Origin: Pseudomonadota bacterium | GTDB taxonomy: Bacteria; Pseudomonadota; Gammaproteobacteria; Burkholderiales; Burkholderiaceae_C | DNA length: 64,000 bases | Direction: 5' to 3' | Assembly (NCBI GenBank): GCA_021819435.1 | Contig: JAKARB010000011.1 | Coordinates: 1 to 64,000, forward strand | Shown: positions 15,709-24,967 of the stretch, in pieces | Position numbering within the stretch: position 1 is the first letter of the stretch | How the letters are laid out: each line of letters begins with the position of its first letter | The notes under the pieces: generated by a model | What the model saw: the letters and a program-made list of their open reading frames with translations, nothing else | Database searches by the model: none | What the model was told of the DNA's origin: nothing | Program-made: the position numbers and the translations under genes

Positions 15709-16164
15709 ATGTCGATCGAACAACGCCTCCAGGCCCTGGGCATCACCTTGCCGCCCGTGGCCGTGCCCGCCGCCGCCTACCAACCCTTCGCCCGCACCGG
15801 CAACCTCGTTTTCCTCTCCGGCCACATCGCCAAGAAGGACGGCCAGGTCTGGGTTGGCCAGCTCGGCAAGGACATGGTCACCGCCCAAGGCCAGCAGGCC
15901 GCACGCGCCGTCGCCATCGACCTGCTGGGCACGCTGGCCGTGGCTGCGGGCGGCCTCGACAAGGTGGTGCGCATCGTCAAGGTCATGAGCCTGGTCAACT
16001 CCACACCCGACTTCACCGAGCAGCACCTGGTCACCAACGGCTGCTCCGAGCTGCTGGCCGAGGTCTTCGGCGAAGCTGGCCGCCACGCTCGCAGCGCCTT
16101 CGGCGTGGCGCAGATCCCGCTGGGCTCCTGCGTCGAGATCGAGCTGATCGCCGAGGTCCAGTGA
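15709..16164 (+). CDS. RidA/YjgF-family protein
   Basis: A 151-aa member of the longer YER057c/YjgF subfamily. RidA proteins are cytosolic trimers that hydrolyse reactive enamines and imines; the longer subfamily often lacks proven deaminase activity. R128 in the ARSAFGVAQIPLGSCVEIE segment corresponds to the carboxylate-binding Arg of RidA, and the C-terminal IELIAEV strand is typical. The ATG at 15709 begins the conserved region; a TTG six codons earlier is less likely. dsbB follows almost at once (2 bases between stop and ATG), then pabBC, so the three may share a transcript. Confidence 0.9.
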   Translation: MSIEQRLQALGITLPPVAVPAAAYQPFARTGNLVFLSGHIAKKDGQVWVGQLGKDMVTAQGQQAARAVAIDLLGTLAVAAGGLDKVVRIVKVMSLVNSTPDFTEQHLVTNGCSELLAEVFGEAGRHARSAFGVAQIPLGSCVEIELIAEVQ

Positions 16165-16166
16165 CC

Positions 16167-16658
16167 ATGAACCTGCGGCTGTCACCCCGAACGCTGCTGG
16201 CTGCCGCCGGCCTCGCCTGCGCCGCCTCCGTGGGCTTGGCCTTGCTCGCGCAGCACCAGTTCCACATGCAGCCCTGCCCCTGGTGCATCCTGCAGCGGCT
16301 GATCTTCATCGTGCTGGCCGGGCTGTGCCTGCTGGGCTCAGCCTTGCCAGCCGCCCTGCTGCGCCGCTTGCTGGCAGCCATCGCTTTGCCTTTCGCTGCA
16401 GGAGGGATGGCCGCGGCGCTCTGGCAGCACTTCGTCGCCGCCAAAACCTCGTCCTGCGCGATGACGCTGGCCGATCGCATCGTCATGGCCTCTGGGCTGG
16501 ACGTGCGCTTCCCGGAATGGTTCGAGGTCCGCGCGACCTGTGCCGACGCCGCCGTCAGCGTCTTCGGCGTGCCCTTCGAATTCTGGTCGCTGGCCCTGTT
16601 CGCGGCCGTCGGCCTGGTGCTGGTGCTCAACGTGCTGAACCCGGCCCGCCGTGCTTGA
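16167..16658 (+). CDS. dsbB: Disulfide bond formation protein DsbB
   Basis: A 163-aa inner-membrane protein with four membrane helices that reoxidises DsbA and passes electrons to quinone. Both redox pairs are present: CPWC at 37-40 and C97/C125 in the second periplasmic loop. Length fits the family (about 160-176 aa). The ATG at 16167 is preferred; a GTG at 16161 would overlap the preceding stop. The 3' end overlaps pabBC by 8 bases, so the two are likely co-translated. The cytochrome c and the MHS transporter in this window have periplasmic cysteines, but no link to this gene is shown. Confidence 0.94.
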   Translation: MNLRLSPRTLLAAAGLACAASVGLALLAQHQFHMQPCPWCILQRLIFIVLAGLCLLGSALPAALLRRLLAAIALPFAAGGMAAALWQHFVAAKTSSCAMTLADRIVMASGLDVRFPEWFEVRATCADAAVSVFGVPFEFWSLALFAAVGLVLVLNVLNPARRA

Positions 16659-18558
16659 CCAGTTGCCCGGCGCCCCCACGGCCCGGGTGGACTTCCCGCC
16701 CGAAGCGCCCGGGCTCGCCCGCCGCCAACTGACTTTGCGCCAGCCGATGCGCTGGCTCGTCGCGCATGACCCGAGCCAAGTGCCAGGCCTGCTCGACGAC
16801 GCCCATGCACTGGCACGCGCCGGCCACTGGCTGGTCGGCTGGGTGGCCTACGAGGCCGCGCCAGGGCTTGATGCCTGCCTGCCCGTCAAGGCCCTGCCGC
16901 CCGGACAGCCTTACGCGGTGTGGGCGGTCTTCGAGCCTGGGCAGGTGGGAGCGGGGGAAAAGGGGGAGGCGGGCTCGGCACGCCAAGGTGATGCGCCGCC
17001 GGCTTCCGCTGACCCGTCAGGCCCCCCGTCGACACCCTGGGCAGCCGACGCCTGGACTTCCGACCTGGACGAAACGCAGGCCGCGCACCGCATCGAGCGC
17101 ATCCGCGACCTGATCCAGGCCGGTGAGGTTTACCAGGTCAACCTGACCAGCCGGCTGCGCAGCCCCTTCGAAGGCGGCCCCGCAGCCATCGAGCCCTTCT
17201 TCGATGCCCTGCGCCGCAGCCAGCCCGAAGGCTACGGCCTGATGCTGGACGCCCGCGCGGCCGGCCGTGGCCCCGGCGTCGTGCTCAGCGTCTCGCCCGA
17301 GCTCTTTTTCGACTGGGATGGCGAACTCATCACCACCCGCCCCATGAAGGGAACGGCCGCGCGCGGCGGCGACCCGCTGGCCGACCAGGCCGCCGCCGAC
17401 CAGTTGCGCGCCAGCCCCAAGGAGCGCGCCGAGAACCTGATGATCGTCGACCTGCTGCGCAACGACCTCTCGCGCATCGCCGAGGTCGGCAGCGTGAAGG
17501 TGCCCTCGCTGTTCGACCTGGAGGCCCTGCCCACCGTGTGGCAGATGACCTCGACCATCACCGCGCGCTCGCGCACAGGGCTGAATCTGAGCGAAGCCTT
17601 CGCGGCGCTGTTCCCCTGCGGCTCGGTGACGGGTGCCCCCAAGCGCCAGGCCATGCACCACATCGCGCGGCTGGAGACCGGCCCGCGTGGCGTCTACTGC
17701 GGCGCCGTCGGGCTGATGAGCCCCGGCGGACGCGTCACCTTCAACGTGCCCATCCGCACCGTGGTGCTGCACACGCCCCCGCCGCCTGCACCATGGACGG
17801 CACATTGCGGCATCGGCAGCGGCATCACGCTCGACGCCCGCGCCGATGGCGAATGGCGCGAGTGGCAGGCCAAACGCGGCTTCCTGGAGCGCGCCAGCAG
17901 GCCATTCGAACTGCTTGAATCGATGCGGCTGGAAGACGGCCAACTGCTGCGCCTCGATGCGCACATGGCCCGGCTGCGCGCCGCCGCCGAACACTTCGGC
18001 CACCGTTTGGACGAAGCTGCGGTGCAACAGGCGCTGGACTCGCTGGTGGCGACGCACACGCCATGTGGATCGCATGCCAGCACGAAAGAGGTCTTCAAAG
18101 TGCGCCTGCTGGTGGCCGCCGATGGCAGCGTGCACACCGAAGCCGCGCCTTTGCCAGCCCCTCCGGCGGCACCCCACCGTGTGGCCGTGGCCGTCCAGCC
18201 CATGCCACCCGCCGATGACTTCATTCGCCACAAGACCACGCGCCGGCAGGCCTACGCGCCGTTTGCCCCGCCCCCTGGCTGCTTTGACACCCTGCTCTTC
18301 AACGCCGCTGGTGAGCTCACTGAATTCACCATCGGCAACCTCGCGCTGAAGCTCGAAGGCCGTTGGTGGACCCCGCCCGTTTCATGCGGCCTGCTGCCCG
18401 GGGTGATGCGCGCCGAACTGCTGTCGCGGGGTGAACTGGCCGAGCGCGTGCTGAAGCTTGAGGACCTGGCGCGCGCCGAAGGCATCGAGTTGATCAACAG
18501 CGTGCGAGGGCGCCTGCCCGTGACGCTGAAGGACCGGCCGACGAAGCCCGCAGGCTGA
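16651..18558 (+). CDS. pabBC: Fused aminodeoxychorismate synthase I / aminodeoxychorismate lyase
   Basis: A 635-aa bifunctional enzyme of p-aminobenzoate (folate) synthesis. The N-terminal PabB part (about 1-395) has the chorismate-binding motifs GEVYQVNLTSR, SPELFF, PMKGTAARG, NDLSRI and CGSVTGAPKRQAM. The C-terminal PabC part (about 410-630) is a PLP-dependent class IV aminotransferase-fold lyase with LLESMRL, HKTT and EFTIGNL. It turns chorismate plus glutamine-derived ammonia into 4-aminobenzoate and pyruvate. The glutaminase subunit PabA is not nearby. A GTG start at 16651 overlaps the dsbB end. The fusion is known in many proteobacteria, so it is unusual but not new. Confidence 0.93.
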   Translation: MLDQLPGAPTARVDFPPEAPGLARRQLTLRQPMRWLVAHDPSQVPGLLDDAHALARAGHWLVGWVAYEAAPGLDACLPVKALPPGQPYAVWAVFEPGQVGAGEKGEAGSARQGDAPPASADPSGPPSTPWAADAWTSDLDETQAAHRIERIRDLIQAGEVYQVNLTSRLRSPFEGGPAAIEPFFDALRRSQPEGYGLMLDARAAGRGPGVVLSVSPELFFDWDGELITTRPMKGTAARGGDPLADQAAADQLRASPKERAENLMIVDLLRNDLSRIAEVGSVKVPSLFDLEALPTVWQMTSTITARSRTGLNLSEAFAALFPCGSVTGAPKRQAMHHIARLETGPRGVYCGAVGLMSPGGRVTFNVPIRTVVLHTPPPPAPWTAHCGIGSGITLDARADGEWREWQAKRGFLERASRPFELLESMRLEDGQLLRLDAHMARLRAAAEHFGHRLDEAAVQQALDSLVATHTPCGSHASTKEVFKVRLLVAADGSVHTEAAPLPAPPAAPHRVAVAVQPMPPADDFIRHKTTRRQAYAPFAPPPGCFDTLLFNAAGELTEFTIGNLALKLEGRWWTPPVSCGLLPGVMRAELLSRGELAERVLKLEDLARAEGIELINSVRGRLPVTLKDRPTKPAG

Positions 18559-18733
18559 AGGAGCTGCCTGGCTGGCCTTCACGCTCATTCGCCGTCACGC
18601 CAACCGCGACCGCTCAGCCACGCTTGCGCCATCGACGCACCAAACCCCTGCCCCGGAAAGCCCGCTTGGCCTGAGGCAAACTGCGCCCTGATCCAGCAAA
18701 CCCGCCTACCACGGCACCAGCAGACACCCCACC

Positions 18734-19150
18734 ATGCGCCTTCTTCACACCATGCTGCGCGTTGGCAACCTCCAGCGCTCCATCGACTTCTACACCCAGG
18801 TGCTGGGCATGCAACTGCTGCGCACAACCGAGCGGCCCGAGCAGCAGTACACGCTGGCCTTCCTGGGCTATGGCCGCAACCCCGAGCACGCCGAGATCGA
18901 GCTCACCTACAACCACGGCGTCGAGCAATACGAGCTCGGCACGGCCTACGGCCACATCGCCATCGGCGTGGACAACGCCAAGGCCGTGTGCGATGCAGTT
19001 CGTGAAAAGGCCCAGGCCCTGGGCGGCGCCGTCACGCGCGAAGCCGGCCCCGTCAAGGGCGGCAACACGGTCATCGCCTTCATCACCGACCCGGATGGGT
19101 ACAAGGTCGAGTTGATCGAGCGCCCCGAGGCCGCTGGCGAGCTGAACTGA
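18734..19150 (+). CDS. gloA: Lactoylglutathione lyase (glyoxalase I)
   Basis: A 138-aa cytosolic enzyme converting the methylglyoxal-glutathione hemithioacetal to S-lactoylglutathione. The metal ligands of the Ni-type bacterial enzyme are in place: H5, E56, H74 and E126. Length matches E. coli GloA (135 aa). It follows pabBC after a 175-base gap in which no gene or clear terminator is seen, and it converges with aroC, with only 9 bases between the two stops. Confidence 0.96.
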   Translation: MRLLHTMLRVGNLQRSIDFYTQVLGMQLLRTTERPEQQYTLAFLGYGRNPEHAEIELTYNHGVEQYELGTAYGHIAIGVDNAKAVCDAVREKAQALGGAVTREAGPVKGGNTVIAFITDPDGYKVELIERPEAAGELN

Positions 19151-19159
19151 TTGAACCGA

Positions 19160-20260
19160 TCAGCCGCGCGAAGCCGGGATCTTCGGCGTGTCGACCTCGA
19201 CATCACCGCACTGGGCGCGGTGGCGCAGCGCATGGTCGATCAGCACCAGCGCCAACATGGCTTCGGCGATCGGCGTGGCGCGGATGCCCACACACGGGTC
19301 GTGGCGGCCGAAGGTCTCGACCGTGGCGGGCTGGCCGTTCAGGTCGATCGACTGGCGCGGCGTGCGGATCGAACTGGTGGGCTTGATGGCGATGGCCACG
19401 CGCAGGTCCTGCCCCGTGGAGATGCCGCCCAGCACGCCGCCCGCGTGGTTGGAAGCAAAGCCATCCGGGTAGAGTTCGTCGCCGTGAACGGTGCCACGCT
19501 GTGAAACGCTCTCGAAGCCCGCGCCAATCTCCACGCCCTTGACCGCGTTGATGCCCATCATCGCGTAGGCGATGTCGGCATCGAGCTTGTCGAACAGCGG
19601 ATCGCCCAGGCCCACGGGCATGCCCGAAGCCTCGACGATGAGCTTGGCACCGCAGGAATCACCGTCCTTGCGCAGCTCGTCCATGTAGGCCTCGAGCTGC
19701 TCGATCTGGCTGACGTTCGGCGCGAAGAAGGGGTTGTTGGGCACGTGCTCCCAGCCCTCGAAGACGATCGGCACGGTGCCCAGCTGGGTCATGCAGGCGC
19801 GGATCTCGGTGCCGAACTGCTCGCGCAGCCATTTCTTGGCCACGGCGCCGGCCGCCACCATCGGCGCGGTCAGGCGGGCCGAGGAACGGCCACCACCACG
19901 CGGGTCGCGGATGCCGTACTTGTGCCAGTAGGTGTAGTCGGCGTGGCCCGGGCGGAAGGTCTGCAGGATGTTGCCGTAGTCCTTGCTGCGCTGGTCGGTG
20001 TTGCGGATCAGGAGTGCGATGGGCGCGCCCGTGGTCTTGCCCTCGTAGACGCCGGAGAGGATCTCGACGGCATCGGGCTCGTTGCGCTGAGTGACGTGGC
20101 GCGAAGTGCCGGGGCGGCGACGGTCGAGGTCTGGCTGGATGTCGGCCTCGGACAGGGTCATGCCAGGGGGGCAGCCGTCGATGACGCAGCCGATGGCCGG
20201 GCCGTGCGACTCGCCGAAGTTGGTGACCGTGAACAAGAGACCGAGGGTGCTGCCAGCCAT
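19160..20260 (-). CDS. aroC: Chorismate synthase
   Basis: A 366-aa cytosolic enzyme of the last common step of aromatic synthesis (EPSP to chorismate, needing reduced FMN). Family signatures include [18 protein letters not shown] near the N terminus, [17 protein letters not shown], and an [14 protein letters not shown] stretch. Length agrees with E. coli AroC (361 aa). The product feeds PabBC encoded nearby. The upstream region (20261-20341) contains a perfect 14-bp palindrome, and the CBS-gene terminator lies just beyond, so aroC must start from its own promoter there. Confidence 0.97.
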   Translation of the reverse strand: MAGSTLGLLFTVTNFGESHGPAIGCVIDGCPPGMTLSEADIQPDLDRRRPGTSRHVTQRNEPDAVEILSGVYEGKTTGAPIALLIRNTDQRSKDYGNILQTFRPGHADYTYWHKYGIRDPRGGGRSSARLTAPMVAAGAVAKKWLREQFGTEIRACMTQLGTVPIVFEGWEHVPNNPFFAPNVSQIEQLEAYMDELRKDGDSCGAKLIVEASGMPVGLGDPLFDKLDADIAYAMMGINAVKGVEIGAGFESVSQRGTVHGDELYPDGFASNHAGGVLGGISTGQDLRVAIAIKPTSSIRTPRQSIDLNGQPATVETFGRHDPCVGIRATPIAEAMLALVLIDHALRHRAQCGDVEVDTPKIPASRG

Positions 20261-20310
20261 GACGCAGGATCCAAATCAATCAATGACGCAAAGCCGTATT
20301 GTCCCCCAAT

Positions 20311-20324
20311 AGTCACCGGTGACT
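20311..20324. promoter_or_regulatory. Perfect 14-bp palindrome upstream of aroC
   Basis: AGTCACCGGTGACT is fully self-complementary and lies 50 bases before the aroC ATG, in the short promoter-containing gap. Its size and symmetry suit a dimeric repressor or activator site. No regulator is known from the sequence. Confidence 0.4.
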
Positions 20325-20341
20325 GACACCGGCCACAGAGC

Positions 20342-20367
20342 AAAAACGCCCGGGCGACCCGGGCGTT
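20342..20367 (-). terminator. Terminator of the CBS-domain gene
   Basis: A 10-bp stem (AACGCCCGGG with CCCGGGCGTT) with a three-base loop, followed on the minus strand by a run of five T. It lies 28 bases after the CBS-gene stop. Confidence 0.88.
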
Positions 20368-20394
20368 CATGCACTGCAATGGATGACAACCGGC

Positions 20395-20865
20395 TCAGAG
20401 CAGCGCCTGGCGCTCGCCCCCGGCGTTTTCCTCGACCGGCCAGTCGCGGATGTAGGCCTTGAGCATGCGGTTCTCGAAATCCTGGCCGTCAACCACGGCC
20501 TTGGCGACGTCATAGAACGAGATCACGCCCATCAGCGTGCGCTGGGTCATGACCGGCATGTAGCGCGCGTGGCGGCTGAGCATCATGCGGCGCACTTCGT
20601 CGATGTCGGTCTCGGGGGTGCAGGTCAGGGGGTGGTCGTCCATCACGGTGCGCACCACGAGCGAGCCGAAGCTGCCGCCGTTGTTGACCGCGCCACGGAT
20701 GACTTCGCGGAAGGTGAGCATGCCCACCAGGTCACCGTGATCCATCACCACCAGCGAACCGATGTCGTGCTCGGACATGGTGCTGGCGGCTTCGGCCAGC
20801 GGCTGCTCGGGCTGAACGGTGAAGAGCGTGCTGCCCTTGACTCGCAGGATGTCGCTGACTTTCAT
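20395..20865 (-). CDS. Tandem CBS-domain protein
   Basis: A 156-aa soluble protein made almost entirely of two CBS motifs (about 5-60 and 75-130), which as a pair bind adenine nucleotides. Stand-alone CBS proteins usually sense energy state, but the partner is unknown here. The ATG at 20865 has GAGGAGACAC upstream; the frame remains open 13 codons further but lacks a ribosome site there. It appears monocistronic, with a clear terminator at 20342-20367. Confidence 0.9.
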   Translation of the reverse strand: MKVSDILRVKGSTLFTVQPEQPLAEAASTMSEHDIGSLVVMDHGDLVGMLTFREVIRGAVNNGGSFGSLVVRTVMDDHPLTCTPETDIDEVRRMMLSRHARYMPVMTQRTLMGVISFYDVAKAVVDGQDFENRMLKAYIRDWPVEENAGGERQALL

Positions 20866-21014
20866 GGATGTGTCTCCTCGGTGGTGTCTCACGGTGGGTT
20901 GCACATGTTAGCGATGCCGAATGGTGTCGGCACGCAAAACGTCACCTTGATTGCGACAGACCCGCGACAAAGTGACCAGGGGGATGACCCTGATCCTGCC
21001 AGAAAAAGAGGCAG

Positions 21015-22256
21015 TCAGCTCATGACCTGACGCAGGGTGAGGCGTTCCAGCGCCGCTTCCCGCCAGAAACCCTGCGCCAGCATGTCCTGTTTGAGCAGCA
21101 GGCGCTCGACCAGCGGCCCCACGCGGGCATGATCTGGGTCGCACAGCAGCACGTAGCGCGCGCCCCGGTCGCCCTCGGGCTCGTTGAGCTCGGCGATCCA
21201 GTCCAGCGCCTTGAGCGTCTCCAGGATGGGCTCAATCTGCAGTGGGTCGGTGCGCAGGTGGTGCGCCAGCCCGACGGTGGACAGGCCCTTGCGCTCGCTG
21301 TGCTGCATCACCGCCAGCGCCTTCAGGATGGCCAGTGCCAGCGAGAACTGCAACCCCGGCGCATCGGGCCAGCGCTTGACCTGCGACAGCAGGCTGGGCG
21401 TGTAGGCCGCCACCACCGCGCCCATGAGGACGATCAGCCAGCTCAGGTAGATCCAGATCAGGCAGATGGGCACCGCCGCGAAGGCCCCGTAGATGGTCGC
21501 GTAGACCGGCACCTTGGCGAGGTAGAGCGCCAGCCCCTTTTGCGCCAGCTCCAGCCCCACCGAGGCGAAGATTGCCCCACCCCAAGCGTGCTCGGTGCGC
21601 ACAAAGGTGTGCGGCACGTACTTGTACAGCGCCGCGAACCCCGCCGTCTGCAACACGAACAGGATCGACGACAGCAGGAAGCCCACGCCGCCCGGCAGTT
21701 CGCCCACCAGCCCCTTCGAGGCCGACAGCACATAGGACGTGACCGAAAGGCTCGCTCCCAGCAGCAGCGGCCCCAGCGTCAGCGCGGCCCAGTAGACCAG
21801 CACGCGCTGCGCGATCGGACGCGCCGTGCGCACCCGCCAGATGCCGTTGAGCGTGCGGTCGATGGTCAGCATCAGGGCCATGGCCGCCACGCCCAGTCCG
21901 ATCAGGCCGAGCACGCCGAGCTGGCTGGCCTTCGCCGCGAACTTGGTCAGCGACAGCATCACCTGCTTGGCGATGGCGTCGGGCAGGATGCCGACGAGCA
22001 CCTGCTGCTCCAGCGCCTTGCGAAAACGCCCGAACACCGGGAAGGCGCTGAACAACGCCAGCATCACCGTGAACAGCGGCACCAGGGCGATGGTGGTGGT
22101 GAAGGTCAGGCTGCTGGCGGTCACGCCGAGCCGGTCTTCGCGGAAGCGCTGCCTCAGGGTGTCCCAGGTCTGGCCCCAAGGCCAGGTGCGAAGGGTCTCG
22201 ACAAGCAATTGCCAGCGCTGCAGTGCGCGAGCCAGGAGGGGCCTCGTTGACGTCAT
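21015..22256 (-). CDS. YihY/BrkB-family inner-membrane protein
   Basis: 413 aa with about six membrane helices between residues 50 and 290, in the YihY (formerly ribonuclease BN/BrkB) family, whose function is unsettled. The C-terminal 110 residues form a soluble winged-helix-like extension (from LALAILKALAVMQHSERKG), common in betaproteobacterial members. The ATG at 22256 begins the conserved N-terminal region; the longer open frame upstream lies antisense to the DUF2069 gene. Divergent from that gene with 78 bases between starts. Confidence 0.9.
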   Translation of the reverse strand: MTSTRPLLARALQRWQLLVETLRTWPWGQTWDTLRQRFREDRLGVTASSLTFTTTIALVPLFTVMLALFSAFPVFGRFRKALEQQVLVGILPDAIAKQVMLSLTKFAAKASQLGVLGLIGLGVAAMALMLTIDRTLNGIWRVRTARPIAQRVLVYWAALTLGPLLLGASLSVTSYVLSASKGLVGELPGGVGFLLSSILFVLQTAGFAALYKYVPHTFVRTEHAWGGAIFASVGLELAQKGLALYLAKVPVYATIYGAFAAVPICLIWIYLSWLIVLMGAVVAAYTPSLLSQVKRWPDAPGLQFSLALAILKALAVMQHSERKGLSTVGLAHHLRTDPLQIEPILETLKALDWIAELNEPEGDRGARYVLLCDPDHARVGPLVERLLLKQDMLAQGFWREAALERLTLRQVMS

Positions 22257-22334
22257 GCTGGCTATGATGCCAGCGTCTGTACACTGCCTGCCCGGCGACG
22301 CGAGCCCGCGCCACGCCAGCAGCTCGATTCCACG

Positions 22335-22856
22335 ATGCCCCTGACGCCCCCCCTCGACGCCGACATCGCCCTGGACGACCCCGTTCTGGGCCAGCACACG
22401 CCCCAGCGCTTGACCATCATCCAGCGCCTGCGAGTCGCCTGCGTGGCCGCACTGGTGGCCCTGATCGCCCTGTGCGTCGCCTGGGAGCTGTGGCTGGCGC
22501 CGCTGCCTGGGGGCACCGGGGCGCTGGCCTGGAAGGCCCTGCCCCTGACGCTGGCGCTGGCCGGCATGCTGCGCCACCGCCTCTACACCTACCGCTGGAT
22601 GTCGCTGCTGATCTGGCTGTACTTCACCGAAGGCGTGGTGCGCGCGGCCAGCGACCGGGGCACCTCGCAATGGCTGGCGGGCATCGAAGTGGCGCTGAGC
22701 ACCGCCCTGTTCGTTGGCTGCGCGGTGTACGTGCGCCAACGGCTGAAGGTGCTGCCGCCCAAGGCCAAGAAGGGCCAGCATGCGGCGCCACCGACCAGCG
22801 GCCTGTCGTCATCGGCTCCGGGCGTCTCATCATCTGCCCCCAAGGACCCTGCCTGA
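22335..22856 (+). CDS. DUF2069 membrane protein
   Basis: A 173-aa inner-membrane protein with about four hydrophobic segments (near residues 32-52, 62-80, 87-100 and 114-132) and a Ser/Pro/Ala-rich cytosolic tail. The family is widespread in gamma- and betaproteobacteria and has no known function. Its stop shares bases with the start of the FAD-oxidase gene (TGATG), so the two are translationally coupled, a pairing usual in Burkholderiales. Confidence 0.88.
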   Translation: MPLTPPLDADIALDDPVLGQHTPQRLTIIQRLRVACVAALVALIALCVAWELWLAPLPGGTGALAWKALPLTLALAGMLRHRLYTYRWMSLLIWLYFTEGVVRAASDRGTSQWLAGIEVALSTALFVGCAVYVRQRLKVLPPKAKKGQHAAPPTSGLSSSAPGVSSSAPKDPA

Positions 22857-24424
22857 TGCCTTCGCCCCGCCACGCCGACCTGCTGCAAGCCTTGCGCGCG
22901 GTGCTGGGCGATGAGGCCGTGCGCGAACCCCGAGCCGACGCCCCGCTGACCGAGCACCTGCAAGACTGGCGGGGCCGCTACCACGGGCGAGCCCTGGCCG
23001 TGATCAGCCCCGCCGACACCGCCAGCGTGGCTGCCGCCGTGAAGCTGTGCCGTGCCCACGGCGTGAGCATCGTGCCCCAGGGCGGCAACACCAGCCTGGT
23101 CGGCGGCTCGGTGCCGGACACCAGCGGCCAGCAAATCGTGCTCAGCCTCAAGCGCCTGAACCGGGTGCTGGCGGTGGACGCCGACAACCTTTCCATGACC
23201 GCGCAAGCCGGCTGCACGCTGGCCGACGTGCAGCAGGCGGCGACCCGCTCGGGCCTGCTGTTCCCGCTCAGCCTGGCCTCAGAAGGCAGTTGCACGCTCG
23301 GCGGCGTGCTGGCCACCAACGCCGGCGGCACGCAGGTGCTGCGCTACGGCACCGCGCGCGAACTCTGCCTGGGCCTCGAAGTGGTCACCGCGCAAGGCGA
23401 GATTTGGTCCCTGCTCAAGGGCCTGCGCAAGGACAACACTGGCTACGACCTGCGCCACCTGCTGATCGGCAGCGAAGGCACCCTGGGCATCATCACCGCG
23501 GCCAGCCTCAAGCTCTACCCAGCGCCGAAGGGCTGTGCCACGGCCCTGGTGCCCTGCGCCGACCCGGCCGCCGCAGTGGCCCTGCTGCGCGAGGCGCGCC
23601 AGGCGCTGGACGCCGGCCTCACCGCCTGCGAATTGATGGCGCCACTGCCCCTCTCGCTCGTGCACACGCACCTGCCCGACGTGGTGAAGGCGCTGGGCGG
23701 CCTGCCCTTGCCCACCACGCGGACCTTGTGCGGCGACAGCCCTTGGTGGTTGCTGCTCGAAGCCGTGAGCCCACGCTCCGACGCCGATGCGCAGGAGTGC
23801 CTGGCCTCTGTGTTGATGCAAGCCAGCGGCGCCGAAAGTCAAACCGCCGATGGCGGCCACGCGGCGCGCCTCGTCGAGAGCGCCCAGGCAGGTGCCGAAA
23901 CCGGCGCCGGGGCACCACAAGCCTCCAGCGCCAGCCTGTCCCAATCGCTGTCCCAGCGCGCGGCCATGTGGCGCCTGCGCGAGGCCATCCCCATGGCCGA
24001 GAAAATCGCCGGCCGCATGGTCAAGCACGACATCGGCCTGCCCACTTCGCGCATCCCCGATTTCATCGCGCAGGTGGAAGCGGCGCTGCGGCAACGCTGG
24101 CCAGGCTCGGCCGTGGTCTGCTTCGGGCACCTGGGCGACGGCAACCTGCATTTCAACGTGCAGCCTCCCGTTGAGCTGGCCCATGGCGACGCTTTCGAAG
24201 CCTTAGAGCTCGCCGCCAACACGCTGGTATTCGACGCGGTGCAGGCGCTGGGCGGCACGATCTCGGCCGAGCATGGCATCGGCGAGTTGCGCAAGCACGA
24301 ACTGGCTGCACGCCACCCCGAGGCAGCCCTGGCCGCGATGCGCGCCATCAAACAGGCACTGGACCCGGAAGGCGTGTTGAACCCCGGACGGGTGTTGCAT
24401 CAGGCGGGTCAGGAAGCACCTTGA
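22856..24424 (+). CDS. FAD-linked 2-hydroxyacid dehydrogenase (D2HGDH/GlcD type)
   Basis: 522 aa. The FAD_binding_4 (PCMH) domain is at about 40-185, with PQGGNTSLVGGS for the pyrophosphate. The FAD-oxidase_C domain (about 225-515) carries GHLGDGNLHFN (metal-binding His) and SAEHGIG near the C terminus. The family oxidises D-2-hydroxy acids such as D-lactate, D-2-hydroxyglutarate or glycolate and passes electrons to an acceptor; the exact substrate cannot be read. An Ala/Gly-rich stretch near residues 325-365 looks like a lineage-specific insert. It starts at TGATG on the DUF2069 stop. Confidence 0.92.
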   Translation: MPSPRHADLLQALRAVLGDEAVREPRADAPLTEHLQDWRGRYHGRALAVISPADTASVAAAVKLCRAHGVSIVPQGGNTSLVGGSVPDTSGQQIVLSLKRLNRVLAVDADNLSMTAQAGCTLADVQQAATRSGLLFPLSLASEGSCTLGGVLATNAGGTQVLRYGTARELCLGLEVVTAQGEIWSLLKGLRKDNTGYDLRHLLIGSEGTLGIITAASLKLYPAPKGCATALVPCADPAAAVALLREARQALDAGLTACELMAPLPLSLVHTHLPDVVKALGGLPLPTTRTLCGDSPWWLLLEAVSPRSDADAQECLASVLMQASGAESQTADGGHAARLVESAQAGAETGAGAPQASSASLSQSLSQRAAMWRLREAIPMAEKIAGRMVKHDIGLPTSRIPDFIAQVEAALRQRWPGSAVVCFGHLGDGNLHFNVQPPVELAHGDAFEALELAANTLVFDAVQALGGTISAEHGIGELRKHELAARHPEAALAAMRAIKQALDPEGVLNPGRVLHQAGQEAP

Positions 24425-24458
24425 ACAGACAGCTAGGCAGCTCCTGCCGCCAGCCGCT

Positions 24459-24917
24459 TCACTGCAATGGCCCCTTGAGCGCTTCGGGCACCGGCAGCGG
24501 CATCACGTCGATGCCCTCTTCCTTCAGCTCGGCCACTTCTTCCTGATCGGCTTGCCCCCGCACCGCACGCCGAGGGGCATCGCCCCGGTGGATGTTGCGC
24601 ACTTCCTTGACGAAGCCTTCGCCCACGTCTTCGGTGTGCTGCAACACGTGGCGGACCGCCTGCAAGTACATCGCCTGCAGCGCCGCCATGGACGGCGCAC
24701 CGGGTTCGGCACCGGGGTTGGCACCAGGCGTGACATCGGGCAACTGCTGTGATGACACATTGAGCCGCGCAGCAGAAGGCCGGCGCACGACCTCGGTCGA
24801 TGCGCACACCGGGCAACTCACGAGGCCACGGGCCTGTTGCGAGGCCAGGTCATCGGCGGAGGCGAACCAGCCTTCGAAGACATGGCCGTGTTCGCAATGA
24901 AGGTCAACTACCAGCAT
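24459..24917 (-). CDS. DUF1178 protein with zinc-ribbon-like N terminus
   Basis: 152 aa. The N-terminal 40 residues have a C-x2-HGH motif and a CPVC pair, consistent with a small zinc ribbon. The rest is a helical DUF1178 domain with a charged Glu/Lys-rich segment (about 105-135). The function is unknown. The ATG at 24917 is the start of the conserved LHCEHGH motif. It lies downstream of the NUDIX gene and is probably the tail of the transcript running from nuo through DUF2818, as in related genomes. Confidence 0.88.
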   Translation of the reverse strand: MLVVDLHCEHGHVFEGWFASADDLASQQARGLVSCPVCASTEVVRRPSAARLNVSSQQLPDVTPGANPGAEPGAPSMAALQAMYLQAVRHVLQHTEDVGEGFVKEVRNIHRGDAPRRAVRGQADQEEVAELKEEGIDVMPLPVPEALKGPLQ

Positions 24918-24967
24918 GGTGATCGTTCCAGGGCGTTGCTCGCTTGATGGATCGCGCCCCGCATGGC

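Noticed and set aside
12811-16185. comEC frame extended to 1124 codons
   Set aside because: The extra N-terminal part is antisense to the RidA-like gene; the conserved membrane domain begins after 15573.
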